DNA of 33,737 nucleotides from Acidobacteria bacterium ADurb.Bin340 (GCA_002068835.1 MWBB01000004.1:1-33737); one strand, 5' to 3'. Shown: positions 24,896 to 33,173, counted from the stretch's first letter. Notes: generated by a model not told the origin, from the letters alone. Numbers and translations are program-made.

Positions 24896-26796
24896 TGGAT
24901 CCGGTGCTCACCGCGCGCTACCGGGCCCTGGCCCTGGCCGCCCTGGCGCGGCCGGGGTGCCCCTTCCAGGAACTGCCCGCCAACCTGGCCGTGGTGGATG
25001 TTCCCCGCCAGCGCATGGGCCTGCTGCGGGAGGGGCGCCTCGTCTTCGAGGCGCCCGTCTCCACGGCCCTCAACGGCATCGGCGGCATCGAGAACTCGTA
25101 TCGGACGCCCCCCGGCTGGCACCGCATCGCCCGCAAGGTCGGCGAAGGCGCCGAGCCCGGCACCGTGTTCCGCAGTCAGATGCCCACGGGCGAGGTGTGG
25201 CGGGGCGAGATCCGGGAGGATGACCTCATCACCACCCGCATCCTCACCCTGGAAGGGCTGGAGCCCGGCGTGAACCAGGGGCCGGGCTGCGACAGCCTGA
25301 TGCGCTGGATCTACGTGCACGGCACCAACCACGAGGACCGCCTGGGCGCGCCGGTTTCCCACGGCTGCCTGCGGCTGGGGAACGAGGCGGTGGTGCGCCT
25401 CTTCGAGGCCATGGCGGAGGGTGACGCCCTGGTGGTGGTCCCTGACGATCTGGCGGATGGCCTCGGTCTGGGCCGCCTGCACTTTGCCGGGGTTGCGGGC
25501 AGCGGCATGAGCGCCCTGGCCCAGTTCGTGGCGATGAAGGGCGGGCGGGCCAGCGGCAGCGACCGCAGCTTCGATCGGGGCGAGCGGCCCGAAGCTCGGC
25601 ACCTCCTGGAAGGCCTGGGCATCGGCCTCCACCCGCAGGATGGCTCGGGCCTCGCGGGGGACTGCGCGGCCCTGGTGGTTTCCACGGCGGTGGAGGACAC
25701 GGTGCCCGATGTGGCCGAAGCGCGGCGGCGCGGGGTTCCGGTGCTCCACCGCTCGGAGCTGCTGGCCCACCTTGTGGCGGCTCACCGCACCGTGGCCGTG
25801 ACGGGCACCAGCGGCAAGTCCACCACCACGGCCCTGGTCTTCGAGCTGCTGCGGGGCGCGGGCCGTCAGCCTTCCGTGCTCACGGGGGGCGACCTGCGGG
25901 CCCTCCAGGCCGAGGGCCACTGGGGCAACGCCTGGGCCGACCGGAGCGATCTCCTGGTCATCGAGGCGGACGAGAGCGACGGCAGCCTGGTGCGCTACCA
26001 CCCGGCCGTGGGCGTGGTGCTCAACCTTCAGCGGGACCACCAGGAACCGGCGGTGGTGCTGGATTTCTTCCGCACCTTCCGCGCCCAGTGCCGGGAGGCC
26101 CTGGTGCTGGGGGACGACCCGGCCCTGGAGCCCCTGCGGCCGGGCCTGAGCCTGCGGGCCGAGGCCCTGGAACTGGGGCCCGAGGGCTCGCGCTTCGTGG
26201 TGGAAGGCCAAGCCTTCACCCTGCCGGTCCCCGGCGCCCACAACGTGGCCAACGCCCTGGCGGCCCTGGGTGCCTGCCGGGCCCTGGGGGTACCCCTGGC
26301 GGAGCTGGCGGCGCCCCTGGCGGCCTTCCAGGGGGTGGCCCGCCGCTTCCAGGTGCTGGGCTCTCCCCGGGGCGTGACGGTGGTGGACGATTTCGCCCAC
26401 AACCCCGCCAAGGTGCAGGCCGCCCTGCGCACCGCGAAGCTGCGCTCAGGCCGGTTGCTGGCCGTCTTCCAGCCCCACGGCTTCGGCCCGCTGAAATTCA
26501 TGCGGGAGGAGCTGGTGGCGGTGCTGGCGGAGGAAGCGCGGCCCCAGGACCGCTTCTGGATGCTGCCCGTGTTCTACGCCGGTGGCACTGCCCGCCGCGA
26601 CATCGCTTCCGAGGATGTGGTGGCGGATCTCGTGGCCCGGGGCGTTTCGGCCGAGGACGCCCCGGACCGCGAAACCCTCTGCGGAAGCCTGGCGTCCGAA
26701 GCCCAGGAAGGCGATCTGATTCTGCTGATGGGTGCCCGGGATCCGAGCCTGGCGGCGCTGGCGGAACGGGTGCTGGCCAGGGTTAACAACACTTAA
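24895..26796 (+). CDS. Fusion: cytoplasmic YkuD L,D-carboxypeptidase/transpeptidase domain + MurC/Mpl-like ligase
   Basis: One uninterrupted 633-residue frame with two peptidoglycan enzymes. Residues 1-183 are a YkuD domain: ENSYRTPPGWHRIARKVG, MPTGEVW, and the catalytic signature IYVHGTN (His142) with SHGCLR (His156, Cys158, Arg160). No signal peptide or membrane segment precedes it, unlike most L,D-transpeptidases. After a ten-residue linker, residues 194-633 form a complete Mur ligase: Rossmann loop AGVAGSGMSALA (198-209), P-loop GTSGKSTT (304-311), EADESDGS (357-364) and DDFAHNPAKV (498-507). The order suggests trimming of tetrapeptide stems and religation to UDP-MurNAc. EADESD is MurC-like, FQPHGFGP differs from both MurC and Mpl, so the ligated group is unproven. 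Translationally coupled to the C69 peptidase. Confidence 0.9.
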   Translation: MDPVLTARYRALALAALARPGCPFQELPANLAVVDVPRQRMGLLREGRLVFEAPVSTALNGIGGIENSYRTPPGWHRIARKVGEGAEPGTVFRSQMPTGEVWRGEIREDDLITTRILTLEGLEPGVNQGPGCDSLMRWIYVHGTNHEDRLGAPVSHGCLRLGNEAVVRLFEAMAEGDALVVVPDDLADGLGLGRLHFAGVAGSGMSALAQFVAMKGGRASGSDRSFDRGERPEARHLLEGLGIGLHPQDGSGLAGDCAALVVSTAVEDTVPDVAEARRRGVPVLHRSELLAHLVAAHRTVAVTGTSGKSTTTALVFELLRGAGRQPSVLTGGDLRALQAEGHWGNAWADRSDLLVIEADESDGSLVRYHPAVGVVLNLQRDHQEPAVVLDFFRTFRAQCREALVLGDDPALEPLRPGLSLRAEALELGPEGSRFVVEGQAFTLPVPGAHNVANALAALGACRALGVPLAELAAPLAAFQGVARRFQVLGSPRGVTVVDDFAHNPAKVQAALRTAKLRSGRLLAVFQPHGFGPLKFMREELVAVLAEEARPQDRFWMLPVFYAGGTARRDIASEDVVADLVARGVSAEDAPDRETLCGSLASEAQEGDLILLMGARDPSLAALAERVLARVNNT

Positions 26797-26920
26797 CACC
26801 TTGGAGGAAGGCCCCTGCGTCAGGATGGGAACCCATCCCCGGCGAACCTTCGGCCCTGGGCCTCTGGCTCCCCGGCATTTCTCTTGATCCGCCCGCTGTG
26901 CGGGCCACTCGGGGTCTGCC
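26797..26920 (+). promoter_or_regulatory. Structured 124-base leader of the deiminase gene
   Basis: GGATGG (26823-26828) pairs with CCATCC (26833-26838) around GAAC, and GCCCGC (26891-26896) with GCGGGC (26900-26905) around TGT, 15 bases before ATG 26921. Just upstream, at the end of the previous gene, lies an AT-rich imperfect palindrome, GTTAACAACACTTAAC. I could not match the leader to a known riboswitch. Confidence 0.35.
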
Positions 26921-28558
26921 ATGAAACCGATCCTGTTCCAACGTTTCCTGCCCGTCGGCTGCCTGACGGTCCTGCTGGCCCTGGGCACCCTGGGCTGCGC
27001 GCCCGAGGCCTCCTCCACGGCCGATGGCGGCCAGCAGCCGGGTACCCAGGACCCCTCGCCCTACGATCTGCGCGGGCTCACCATCGATCCGGGGCCCAAC
27101 GAACCCAGCATCTATCCGGAGCCCACCCGGGAAGAGCGCATCCACCTGGAACGCGCGGTGGCCAGCGCCACCCTGCCTGAGAACCCCCGCATGATCGCTG
27201 AGTGGGAACCCGTCCAGGGCGCCCTGATCCGCTATCCCCTGGGTATTTCCGTGGATGCGGTGAAGACCATCGCCTCGGAACTGCCGGTGTACGTGCTGTG
27301 CAGCTCCTCCAGCCAGAGCTCGGCCAGCAGCGCCTTCCGCAACGGCGGCGTGAACATGGCCAACATCACCTTCATCACCGCCGCCACGGACACCTACTGG
27401 ACCCGCGACTACGCAGCCTGGTGGGTGGAGTGCGGGCCTGCGGGCAACCGCACGGTGGCCCCGGTGGATGTGATCTATCGGGCCAACGGCGTGCGTCCCA
27501 ACGACGATCGGGTTCCTGCGGTGCTGGCAAGCCATTTCAACCTGCCCACCTACTACCCGCTCAGCTACGTCTGCCAGGGCGGCAATGTCATGACGGATGC
27601 CCTCAAGGCCGGGGCTTCCACGGATCGCATCCTCGACGAAACGCCGAGCCAGACCCTGGGCCAGATGCAGCAGAAGGCCAAGGCCACCTGCGGGCTCGAT
27701 CCCTACCATGTGATGGAGGATCCGGCCTATCCCGAGGACTACATCAAGCACATCGACTGCTGGGCCAAGTTCATCCCGGGCAACAAGGTGCTGGTGAAGC
27801 GGGTGCCTTCCAGCAGCTCCTTCTACCAGCGGTTCGAAGCGGCGGCCTCGGCCTGGTCCAGCCGCACGAACGCGGCGGGCCAGCGCTACACCGTGATCCG
27901 CATCGATGGCAACGACAGTTCGCCCTACGTGAACCACGTGATCCTCAATGACCGCGTGCTGGTGCCCCTGGTGGGCAACACGACCCTTGACAGCAAGGCG
28001 ATCTCCCAGATCCAGGCGGCCTACGGCTCCAGCTACCGCGTCGTCGGCGTGAAAGCCGCCTCGGGTCTCCCCTGGCTGGGCACGGATTCGATCCACTGCC
28101 GCGTGAACGCCATCCCTGTGCTCAAGAGCCAGGGCGGCGGGGATGAGCCTCCCGCGCCCGCCGGGAACCTGGCCCTCAACAAGCCCGCGACAGCCTCCGG
28201 CACCTATTCCACTTCCTACCCCGCCTCCGCGGCGGTGGATGGCAGCACGTCCACCCGCTGGGTTTCCCCCTACCTTTCCTACAGCAACCGCACCCAGTGG
28301 CTGGCCGTGGATCTGGGCAGCGCCCAGGCCGTCAAACGCGTGAAGCTGGTGTGGAGCTCCACCAACTATCCCCGGGCCTGGTCCCTGCAATACCAGTCCG
28401 GCGCCACCTGGTACACCGCCTACAGCACCACCAGCGGCAGCGGCGGGATCCAGGAGTTCACCTTCCCCGTGGCCACCGCCCGGGATTGGCGTATCCTGGC
28501 CACCAGCAACGCCAGCAGCTACTACACCCTTTACGAACTCGAGCTCTTCAAGGACTGA
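26921..28558 (+). CDS. Peptidylarginine deiminase-like lipoprotein with C-terminal F5/8 type C (discoidin) domain
   Basis: A 545-residue exported protein. The hydrophobic start ends in LGTLGC (Cys26), a plausible though imperfect lipobox. Residues 60-400 match bacterial peptidylarginine deiminase (PPAD of Porphyromonas) closely: YWTRDYAAWW (Asp163), VRPNDD (Arg192), GGNVMTD, YIKHIDCW (His277, Asp279) and GLPWLGTDSIHCR (Cys393). Spacings between the catalytic Asp, His and Cys match PPAD nearly exactly. Such enzymes turn peptidyl-arginine into citrulline, releasing ammonia. Residues 415-545 form a discoidin/CBM32-like domain (NLALNKPATASGTYS, VDGSTSTRWVSP, WLAVDLGSAQAVKRVKL, YELELF), likely binding glycans. 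PPAD instead has an Ig-like and sorting domain. Of PPAD's two substrate arginines, only one is clearly aligned. Confidence 0.88.
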   Translation: MKPILFQRFLPVGCLTVLLALGTLGCAPEASSTADGGQQPGTQDPSPYDLRGLTIDPGPNEPSIYPEPTREERIHLERAVASATLPENPRMIAEWEPVQGALIRYPLGISVDAVKTIASELPVYVLCSSSSQSSASSAFRNGGVNMANITFITAATDTYWTRDYAAWWVECGPAGNRTVAPVDVIYRANGVRPNDDRVPAVLASHFNLPTYYPLSYVCQGGNVMTDALKAGASTDRILDETPSQTLGQMQQKAKATCGLDPYHVMEDPAYPEDYIKHIDCWAKFIPGNKVLVKRVPSSSSFYQRFEAAASAWSSRTNAAGQRYTVIRIDGNDSSPYVNHVILNDRVLVPLVGNTTLDSKAISQIQAAYGSSYRVVGVKAASGLPWLGTDSIHCRVNAIPVLKSQGGGDEPPAPAGNLALNKPATASGTYSTSYPASAAVDGSTSTRWVSPYLSYSNRTQWLAVDLGSAQAVKRVKLVWSSTNYPRAWSLQYQSGATWYTAYSTTSGSGGIQEFTFPVATARDWRILATSNASSYYTLYELELFKD

Positions 28559-28567
28559 CGCCCCTTC

Positions 28568-29149
28568 ATGTTCTTCAACCCCCCGCCGCCCCCTCCGACA
28601 CCTCCCCGCATGCCCGTCATTCTGGGCTTCGTGTCGGATCGGGCGGCGGTGTCGGCCGGGGAGCCGGTGGAACTGATCTGGTCCGTGGAGGGGGTCGAAA
28701 CCGTGCGCCTGGAACCCCTGGGCCAGGAGGTCCCGGCCCGCGGGCGCCTCAAGGTCCGCCCCACGGTCAGCACCACCTACTGGTTGACGGCCACCTCCCA
28801 GGTCGGGGGGGAGACCCGCCCCCTGAAGATCGACGTGCACCCCGCCAAGGCCCCGATGAAGCCGGGACCGGTTTCGGCCGTGAAGCCTGAGAACCCTGCG
28901 GAAGGCGGCGCCTGGATCCAGTTCGCCTCCTTCCAGGAGCGCCCCCGGGCCGAAGCCTGGGCGCAGGCCCTGGCCGAGCAGATCGGCCAGGAGCCTGTTG
29001 TCCGGGAAGGAACCCTCCCCAATGGGCAGGTGATGATGAGGGTTCGTCTGGGCCCCTACCCCGGGGTGCCCGAGGCCCTCCGAACCCTCCGCAGTCTGAC
29101 GCCCAAGCTCAGGGGCCTGGCGACCAAGCCTTTCGTGACGATCCGCTAG
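28568..29149 (+). CDS. SPOR-domain protein with N-terminal Ig-like segment
   Basis: A 193-residue protein. Residues 15-80 (PVILGFVSDRAAVSAGEPVE, LIWSVEGVETVRLEPLG, TTYWLTATSQ) look like a single bacterial Ig-like beta-sandwich. The C-terminal 75 residues are a SPOR domain: GAWIQFASFQERPRAEAWAQ, then VMMRVRLGPYPGVPEALRTL. SPOR domains bind denuded glycan strands at division septa. No signal peptide is visible at MFFNPPPPPPTPP, which is odd for a periplasmic domain; ATG 28610 is an alternative start. Nine bases separate it from the deiminase gene. Its stop shares a CTAG with the convergent RNase R. Confidence 0.78.
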   Translation: MFFNPPPPPPTPPRMPVILGFVSDRAAVSAGEPVELIWSVEGVETVRLEPLGQEVPARGRLKVRPTVSTTYWLTATSQVGGETRPLKIDVHPAKAPMKPGPVSAVKPENPAEGGAWIQFASFQERPRAEAWAQALAEQIGQEPVVREGTLPNGQVMMRVRLGPYPGVPEALRTLRSLTPKLRGLATKPFVTIR

Positions 29150-31479
29150 CTTCGCTTGCGGCCGCTGCCCCGCACGCTGCCCTTGGGGGGCTTGGCCTTG
29201 GGACGGCCACTTCGGCCCGGAGCCTCCCGGGCAGCCCGGGGCGGGCGCCCCTTGGGGGGATGGTCTTCGCGTCCGGTGCGCGGCCCTCGGCCTTCGGGGC
29301 GGCCCTTGCGTTTTTCGTCCACGAAGTCCGCTTCCCGAACGGTGGCGGGGCCCGCCAGGGTGGGGACGAAGGTCATGCGCTTGCCCTTGGCGTCGCTGGC
29401 CTGGGCCTCCAGAACCCAGGCGCTCACACGGCGCAGATCCTCGTCCACGCCGGTGATCTCCACCTTCACGGGATCGCCGATCTGCAGCACCACCTGGCCG
29501 CCCAGGCCCGTGGCTCGGGTGCGGTGCTCGTCCACCTCGAAGGCGCCGCCCAGGGCGCCCAGCGGCACACCCACCTCCACGAAAGGCTTCTCCAGCTTCA
29601 CGAAGGCCACCCGCGGGGAGAGTCCGGCGATGCGCCCATCGAACTTCTGGCCGATCTTGGGCTTCATGAGAAGCACCGCCTTCCAGCGGTCGTTCTCGCG
29701 CTCGGCCTCCGTGGCCCGCTGTTCCGCATCGCTGGCCTGCTTGGCCAGGATCGCCAGGTGGCCGTGGAGGCCTTCGGGCAGCCGCTCGCCCCGCAGCACC
29801 TGGCGCAGGAGGCGGTGGACGATGAGGTCCGGGTAGCGCCGGATGGGACTGGTGAAGTGCAGGTAGTCATCCAGGGCCAGGCCCGAGTGGCCGATGTTGT
29901 CGGCGCTGTACTCCGCCCGCTTGAGGCTGCGGAGCAGCATGGTGTTCAGCAGCACTTCCAGTGGACCCCCGCGCACCTTGTCCAGCAGGGCGTTCAGCAC
30001 CTCCGGGGTGGGCGCATCGTGGGGGCGCAGGAAACCCAGGTTCAGGGCCAGGCCCTTGAAGACCTCCAGCTTCAGCGGGTCGGGCTGGTCGTGGATGCGG
30101 TAGATCGTCGGCAGTTTGCGGCGGCTGAAGAACGTGGCCACCGCTTCGTTGGCCAGCAGCATGAAGGCTTCGATCATGCGGTGGGCATCGTGGTGGGCGT
30201 AGGGCCGGGCATCCACGGGGAAGCCCTGATCGTCGAAGAGGAATTCCGTTTCTTCGGTATCCAGGGCCAGGGCGCCCCGCTCCCGGCGCTGCTCTGTGAG
30301 GCGCCGGGAAAGCACCAGGGCCTCGTCCAGCACCTGGCAAAGGTCCTCGCCAATTTCCGCCCGGCTGCGCTTGTCCAGGTCCATGCAGGCGGTCTTCACC
30401 TGGTCGTAGGTGAGCCGTTTGCGGCTGCGGATGACGCTTTCGCTGAAGCGGGTCTCCGCCACCTCCAGATCCGGGGTGAGGGTGATCCAGGCAGTGAGGG
30501 TGAGGCGGTCCACGCCTTCCTTCAGGCTGCACAGCTCCGAGGAGAGGCGATCCGGCAGCATGGGGATGCATTCATCCGGGAAATAGACGGAGGTGCCCCG
30601 CAGGCGGGCCTCCGCATCCAGCGGTCCCCCTTCGGGAACGTAGTGGCTCACATCGGCGATATGGACCCCCAGCAGCCAGCCGCCGCCTTCTTCCTGGGGC
30701 AGCACTTCCAGGCTGATGGCGTCGTCGAAATCCTTGGCGGTGGCCGGGTCGACGGTGCAGGTGAGCAGGTCCCGGAGATCCTCGCGGCCCGCCAGCCAGG
30801 CCTCGGAGATCACCGTGGGGTAGGGGGCCAGTTCCTGCATCACTGCGTCGGGGAAATCCGTGCGCAGGTTGAAGAGGGCTGCCGTGAGCTTGTTCTCGAT
30901 CTTCAGATCGCTGGGGCGGCCCAGGCGGGCCACCACGCGGCCCTTGAGCTGGTCCTTCGTGGGTTGGGGGTCTAGCAGCACGCTCACGAAATCGCCATCG
31001 GCGGCGAGATCCGTGGGCGGCACGGAGACGATCTGCTGGATGCGGGGCTCCACGGGAACTGCGCGCCAGCCCCAGGCCTGCTGCTGGAGATGGCAGGGGA
31101 TGGGGTCCGGCGTGCGGGCCAGGATCTGCACCACGCGGCCTCGCAGGCGGCCGTCCCAGGTTTCGCCGGAGACTTCGGCTTTCACCCGGTCGCCGTGGAT
31201 GGCGCCGGAAGCATCCCGCCAGTCCACCAGGAGATCCAGCCCCTGGCTCTTCACGGCGCCCAGGGGCCGCAGGAAGCCTCCGGTTCCCTCGGGGTGGCCC
31301 AGGAAGGTGGCCTCGAAGGTTTCGAAGGGGCGGGCGGCGCGGGGATCCCCGGAGCGATTCGGGCCGGAGCGATGTGGGCCGGGGCGATTCGCGCCCTGGG
31401 GTGGGCGCTGGGGGCCTCCCTGCTTCCGGGCCCGGTCCGGGCGCGGGGTGGAGGATCGCGGGGAAGGTCGGCGGGCCAT
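29146..31479 (-). CDS. rnr: Ribonuclease R
   Basis: A 777-residue RNB-family 3'-5' exoribonuclease able to degrade structured RNA. Cold-shock domains lie before residue 200, the RNB active site is DPATAKDFDD (244-253) with its magnesium-binding aspartates, and HIADVSHYV, RYPDLIVHRLL and an S1 domain (about 610-690, FDGRIAGLSPRVAFVKLEKP) follow. Both ends are extended: an Arg/Pro/Gly-rich N-terminus of about 50 residues and a Lys/Arg/Gly-rich tail from about 710 to GSGRKRS, probably extra RNA-binding arms. RNase R takes part in tmRNA-linked quality control and rRNA decay. Its stop overlaps the SPOR gene stop on the other strand. Confidence 0.95.
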   Translation of the reverse strand: MARRPSPRSSTPRPDRARKQGGPQRPPQGANRPGPHRSGPNRSGDPRAARPFETFEATFLGHPEGTGGFLRPLGAVKSQGLDLLVDWRDASGAIHGDRVKAEVSGETWDGRLRGRVVQILARTPDPIPCHLQQQAWGWRAVPVEPRIQQIVSVPPTDLAADGDFVSVLLDPQPTKDQLKGRVVARLGRPSDLKIENKLTAALFNLRTDFPDAVMQELAPYPTVISEAWLAGREDLRDLLTCTVDPATAKDFDDAISLEVLPQEEGGGWLLGVHIADVSHYVPEGGPLDAEARLRGTSVYFPDECIPMLPDRLSSELCSLKEGVDRLTLTAWITLTPDLEVAETRFSESVIRSRKRLTYDQVKTACMDLDKRSRAEIGEDLCQVLDEALVLSRRLTEQRRERGALALDTEETEFLFDDQGFPVDARPYAHHDAHRMIEAFMLLANEAVATFFSRRKLPTIYRIHDQPDPLKLEVFKGLALNLGFLRPHDAPTPEVLNALLDKVRGGPLEVLLNTMLLRSLKRAEYSADNIGHSGLALDDYLHFTSPIRRYPDLIVHRLLRQVLRGERLPEGLHGHLAILAKQASDAEQRATEAERENDRWKAVLLMKPKIGQKFDGRIAGLSPRVAFVKLEKPFVEVGVPLGALGGAFEVDEHRTRATGLGGQVVLQIGDPVKVEITGVDEDLRRVSAWVLEAQASDAKGKRMTFVPTLAGPATVREADFVDEKRKGRPEGRGPRTGREDHPPKGRPPRAAREAPGRSGRPKAKPPKGSVRGSGRKRS

Positions 31480-31516
31480 GACCTGAGGCTAGCGCGGATC
31501 GAGCCGGGAAGGGTGA

Positions 31517-31545
31517 TTCAGGGCGCTTGGGGATCCTGGTAGCCT
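31517..31545 (+). promoter_or_regulatory. Candidate rubrerythrin promoter
   Basis: TTCAGG (31517-31522), a 17-base spacer and TAGCCT (31540-31545) lie 50 bases before the rubrerythrin start. The -35 is weak. The rnr start is divergent, 115 bases away from rubrerythrin. Confidence 0.35.
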
Positions 31546-31594
31546 GCCTCGGCATCCTTCGATGCAATCCGATCCCTGTTTTCCTGGAGGTCCC

Positions 31595-32173
31595 ATGGAC
31601 TTGGCCCAGAGCCGCACCGCCCAGAACCTGCTGAAGGCCTTCGCTGGCGAGAGCCAGGCGCGGAACCGCTACACCTACGCCGCCGCCATCGCCCGTCAGG
31701 AGGGCTTCGAGCATATCGCCTCCGTGTTCGAGGAAACGGCCCGCAACGAACAGGAACACGCTCGCCTGTTCTACGCCCACCTGGCGCCCCTGGCGCCTTC
31801 GGCCCTAGAGATCACCGCGGGCTACCCCATCGTGGCCGGGGGCACCCTGGCCCAGCTCAAAGCTGCCGTGGAGGGCGAAAACGAAGAATGGGCGGCTCTC
31901 TACCCCGAATTCGCCCGCATCGCCCGGGAGGAAGGCTTCCCCAAGGTGGCCATCACCTTCGAACTGGTGGCCAAGGTGGAGAAGGAGCACGAGGAACGCT
32001 ACGCCCGGCTCATGAAGCGGGTGGAGGACGGCAGCGTGTTCAAGCGCGAAGCCAAGATCCTGTGGCGCTGCATGGAGTGCGGCCACATCCACGAAGGCCC
32101 CGCCGCTCCTGGCGCCTGCCCCGTCTGCGCCAAGGGCAAGGCCTGGTTCGAGCCCGTGGCTGAGAGCTTCTGA
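31595..32173 (+). CDS. Rubrerythrin
   Basis: A 192-residue rubrerythrin, a cytoplasmic peroxidase of anaerobes and microaerobes that reduces hydrogen peroxide at a di-iron site. Ferritin-like bundle ligands are Glu19 (GESQARN), Glu52 with His55 (ExxH), Glu94 region (EGENEEW) and Glu129 with His132 (ExxH). The rubredoxin-like tail has CxxC pairs at Cys159/Cys162 and Cys175/Cys178. ATG 31595 follows CTGGAGG at short spacing; the upstream ATG 31562 lacks homology. It implies oxidative stress in a low-oxygen lifestyle. Confidence 0.95.
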   Translation: MDLAQSRTAQNLLKAFAGESQARNRYTYAAAIARQEGFEHIASVFEETARNEQEHARLFYAHLAPLAPSALEITAGYPIVAGGTLAQLKAAVEGENEEWAALYPEFARIAREEGFPKVAITFELVAKVEKEHEERYARLMKRVEDGSVFKREAKILWRCMECGHIHEGPAAPGACPVCAKGKAWFEPVAESF

Positions 32174-32178
32174 GGATT

Positions 32179-32250
32179 CACCACGGAGACACCGAGAGCA
32201 CGGAGTCAAGCCTTTGGGCTTTTCTCGGTGCTCTCCGTGTCTTTGGGGTG
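32179..32250. repeat. Large imperfect inverted repeat (stem-loop) after rubrerythrin
   Basis: CACCACGGAGACACCGAGAG (from 32179, running to 32205) pairs imperfectly with the segment 32224-32250. An inner stem AAGCC (32208-32212) / GGCTT (32217-32221) caps it. The CACGGAGACAC-type wording occurs as a dispersed intergenic element in many unrelated bacteria, as far as I recall. It sits between convergent genes and may act as a terminator. Confidence 0.6.
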
Positions 32251-32261
32251 CAGGCGGTTTG

Positions 32262-33173
32262 TTACGAGCGCTGCACCAGAAGCCCCTTGGCAATCCATGC
32301 GTGGAAGCGGCCCAGGGCAAGCGCGAGATGGAGGCTGGCCACCAGTCCCACCAGCCCCAGGGCCATGAGGCCCACCAGCAGCCAGAGGGGCGGCAGGCCC
32401 TCGAAGCCTCCCCAGTAGACGGTGCCTTCCAGTTCCCGGGCCGCAGCGGCCAGGGCGGGGGCCAGGGTCAGGGCCAGGGCCGTGGCCAGGGTGCCCGTGA
32501 GGATCACCAGGTAGAGCAGACCCAAAGGGAACTGGAGCAGCAGGTAGAGCAGGGCCATCCAGGTGCCGGGATCGCTGAAGAGGCCGCCCAGGCGCTGCAT
32601 CAGGGTGCGGCCGGGGGGCAACAGGGAAGGGCGCCGGGGCATGCGTTCCCCCAGAAGCACTTCCACCAGCCGCCCTTCGGCCATGCCCAGGGCCCGCACG
32701 GAGCCCAGCACCAGCACCAGGAGGGGCAGGCCCACCACCAGGATGAGAAGGCCCAGGGACACAGAGAGGCCCACCGTGATCCAGATGCCGTAGAAGAGGC
32801 CCGTGAGCAGGGTCAGCAGCAGGTAGAGCAGGCTGGTGTAGGCCCGGGGCTCGGCCAGCACGCCCAGGAAGCTGGGCCAGACCCAGGGGGTTTCAGGGGC
32901 CTCGGGGGCTTCGGCAGGCACCCGCAGGGCGGCGGAGACGATCCGGTCCCGATCTGCAAGCTGGGCCGCGAGGGCTGCAGGCTTACCCACTTCCGCCACA
33001 GTTCGTTCCCAGGCCGCCTCGGGGGCCAGTTCCGGGGCCTCCCAGGCCAGGCGGGCCTGCTGCTCCTCCAGGCGGCGTTTGGCCTCCCAGAGGGCGTCTT
33101 GCACCAGGGCAGGATCGGCCTCGGCCAGTTCCCGACGCAGGGCGCTCAGGTATCGGTCGAGGGGCGTGGCCAT
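32262..33173 (-). CDS. HAAS-domain / sensor-like multi-pass membrane protein
   Basis: A 303-residue protein. Residues 1-75 (MATPLDRYLSALRRELAEAD, ... TVAEVGKPAALAAQLADRDR) are a HAAS-type helical domain often fused to membrane proteins. A Pro/Glu linker follows. Residues 110-300 have about four helices (e.g. LLYLLLTLLTGLFYGIWITV, LGLLILVVGLPLLVLVLGS, and LLYLLLQFPLGLLYLVILTG), with the pattern of the 'putative sensor' domain of some signalling proteins. HAAS genes are frequently next to PadR regulators, but none is seen here. Function is unknown. It is divergent from the heptosyltransferase. Confidence 0.75.
   Translation of the reverse strand: MATPLDRYLSALRRELAEADPALVQDALWEAKRRLEEQQARLAWEAPELAPEAAWERTVAEVGKPAALAAQLADRDRIVSAALRVPAEAPEAPETPWVWPSFLGVLAEPRAYTSLLYLLLTLLTGLFYGIWITVGLSVSLGLLILVVGLPLLVLVLGSVRALGMAEGRLVEVLLGERMPRRPSLLPPGRTLMQRLGGLFSDPGTWMALLYLLLQFPLGLLYLVILTGTLATALALTLAPALAAAARELEGTVYWGGFEGLPPLWLLVGLMALGLVGLVASLHLALALGRFHAWIAKGLLVQRS

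Noticed and set aside
26797-26920. Possible riboswitch (c-di-GMP-I, ZTP or fluoride type) before the deiminase gene
   Set aside because: Hairpins are present, but none of the conserved core motifs of these classes could be found.
26783-28840. 685-codon minus-strand frame opposite the deiminase gene
   Set aside because: The plus strand encodes a protein with full catalytic motifs; the reverse frame has none.
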